This document shows, piece after piece, positions 5,270 to 5,651 of a stretch of 5,651 nt of DNA. Under the pieces are notes generated by a model. That model had not been told where the DNA came from. It did no database searches and saw only the letters and a list, made by a program, of their open reading frames with translations. The stretch is from Candidatus Atribacter fermentans (GTDB lineage Bacteria; Atribacterota; Atribacteria; Atribacterales; Atribacteraceae): the NCBI GenBank assembly GCA_012517485.1, contig JAAYUT010000580.1, positions 1 to 5,651 on the forward strand, written 5' to 3'. Positions within the stretch are counted from its first letter, which is position 1. Every line of letters begins with the position of its first letter. A program made the position numbers and the translations under genes.

Positions 5270-5651
5270 AGTCAGTCTCCTCCCATCCAATTCTTAAATG
5301 ATCATCAATAGTTGAAAATTCAACAACTAAACCGTCAAAAATTTCGACCGCAGCCATAAAAGGCTTCACTTCATTATTATTACTTTCAATTCTAATATCA
5401 TTATTATAATTATCAGGAATTATCTGATTGGTTTCAATGTTTGGTATAGGTTCTGATTCATCTAAATTATTCGAATTATCAATAACACACTCAATCTGAC
5501 ATTTTCTACCCCGGATTTCTTGAAGGACATCGACAATAATCTGAAAATTTTCTTTTCTTTCAATGCTTTCCTTGTGAAAACGGCAGCTAGGTCTAAATGC
5601 TAAAATAAGTTTTGAATCACTACCTTCCCGCAATTCAGCTTCTTGTAAAAA
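5229..5651 (-). CDS. dnaX: DNA polymerase III subunit gamma/tau, C-terminal part (5' end outside window)
   Basis: The frame is open from the right edge and encodes the last 140 residues, so the visible part is 5'-truncated by the window. DnaX is the ATPase subunit of the clamp loader, but its AAA+ domain lies outside. The visible sequence fits the C-terminal domain of bacterial DnaX: FLQEAEL, then SDSKLILAFRP, FHKESIE, and a helix-strand ending GRKCQIECVI (to about residue 57). Position directly upstream of ybaB and recR strongly supports the call. After this domain comes a linker rich in Asn, Asp and Glu (about 58-95), then PFMAAVEIFDGLVVEF (about 97-112), resembling the terminal helix-strand found in many DnaX proteins. 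A 28-residue acidic tail ends in SPENAS. The tail codons contain the ribosome binding site and start of ybaB. Any internal frameshift site producing gamma would lie upstream of the window. Confidence 0.85.
   Translation of the reverse strand, partial: FLQEAELREGSDSKLILAFRPSCRFHKESIERKENFQIIVDVLQEIRGRKCQIECVIDNSNNLDESEPIPNIETNQIIPDNYNNDIRIESNNNEVKPFMAAVEIFDGLVVEFSTIDDHLRIGWEETDFEKPDEGSPENAS
5277..5283 (-). promoter_or_regulatory. Ribosome binding site that sets the ybaB start at TTG 5269
   Basis: The minus strand reads GGAGGAG, ending 7 nt before the TTG at 5269. It lies within the dnaX coding sequence, so ribosomes finishing dnaX pass over it. That supports coupled translation and the shorter ybaB start over ATG 5290. 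Confidence 0.8.

Noticed and set aside
5267..5290. ATG at 5290 as the ybaB start
   Set aside because: It lacks a Shine-Dalgarno sequence and adds residues not typical of the family, whereas TTG 5269 has GGAGGAG at 7-nt spacing.
1..5651. CRISPR array, transposase gene, tRNA/rRNA or defence-type system
   Set aside because: No regularly spaced repeats, transposase or integrase motifs, tRNA-like folds or defence domains were seen. The recognised genes are housekeeping or central metabolic.

Overview
The window looks like the chromosome of an anaerobic bacterium. It encodes a full-length single-chain pyruvate:ferredoxin (flavodoxin) oxidoreductase beside an ordinary bacterial dnaX-ybaB-recR replication/repair cluster. 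Coding DNA is moderately AT-rich and intergenic DNA strongly so. Two of the starts are best read as TTG codons behind strong Shine-Dalgarno sequences. The lineage cannot be fixed from sequence alone. An anaerobic, possibly uncultured phylum such as Atribacterota is a low-confidence guess.

All recognised genes lie on the minus strand, so transcription runs from high to low coordinates. Positions 5651-5229 hold the 3' end of dnaX (clamp-loader tau/gamma). It overlaps ybaB (5269-4967) by 41 bp. A 180-bp gap follows, containing a structured, repeat-like element (about 4845-4950), then recR (4786-4175). A 118-bp AT-rich gap with small palindromes and a possible promoter precedes nifJ (4056-499). 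A rho-independent terminator (433-478) sits just behind nifJ. A 330-bp spacer then leads to the first 56 codons of a dihydroorotate dehydrogenase-like flavoprotein gene (168-1), which runs out of the window.

dnaX, ybaB and recR form the widespread cluster for replication, nucleoid-associated DNA binding and recombinational repair. nifJ and the dihydroorotate dehydrogenase-like gene form a metabolic pair. PFOR oxidises pyruvate to acetyl-CoA and CO2 and reduces ferredoxin or flavodoxin. The neighbour is predicted to be an FMN oxidoreductase of unknown substrate. No terminator is visible between recR and nifJ, so some read-through from the dnaX cluster into nifJ is possible.

I found no evidence of a new defence, mobile or RNA system. 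The items most worth a second look are the structured element between ybaB and recR, the paired TTG starts, the dnaX/ybaB overlap with its low-complexity DnaX tail, and the inverted repeats in the nifJ and flavoprotein leaders.
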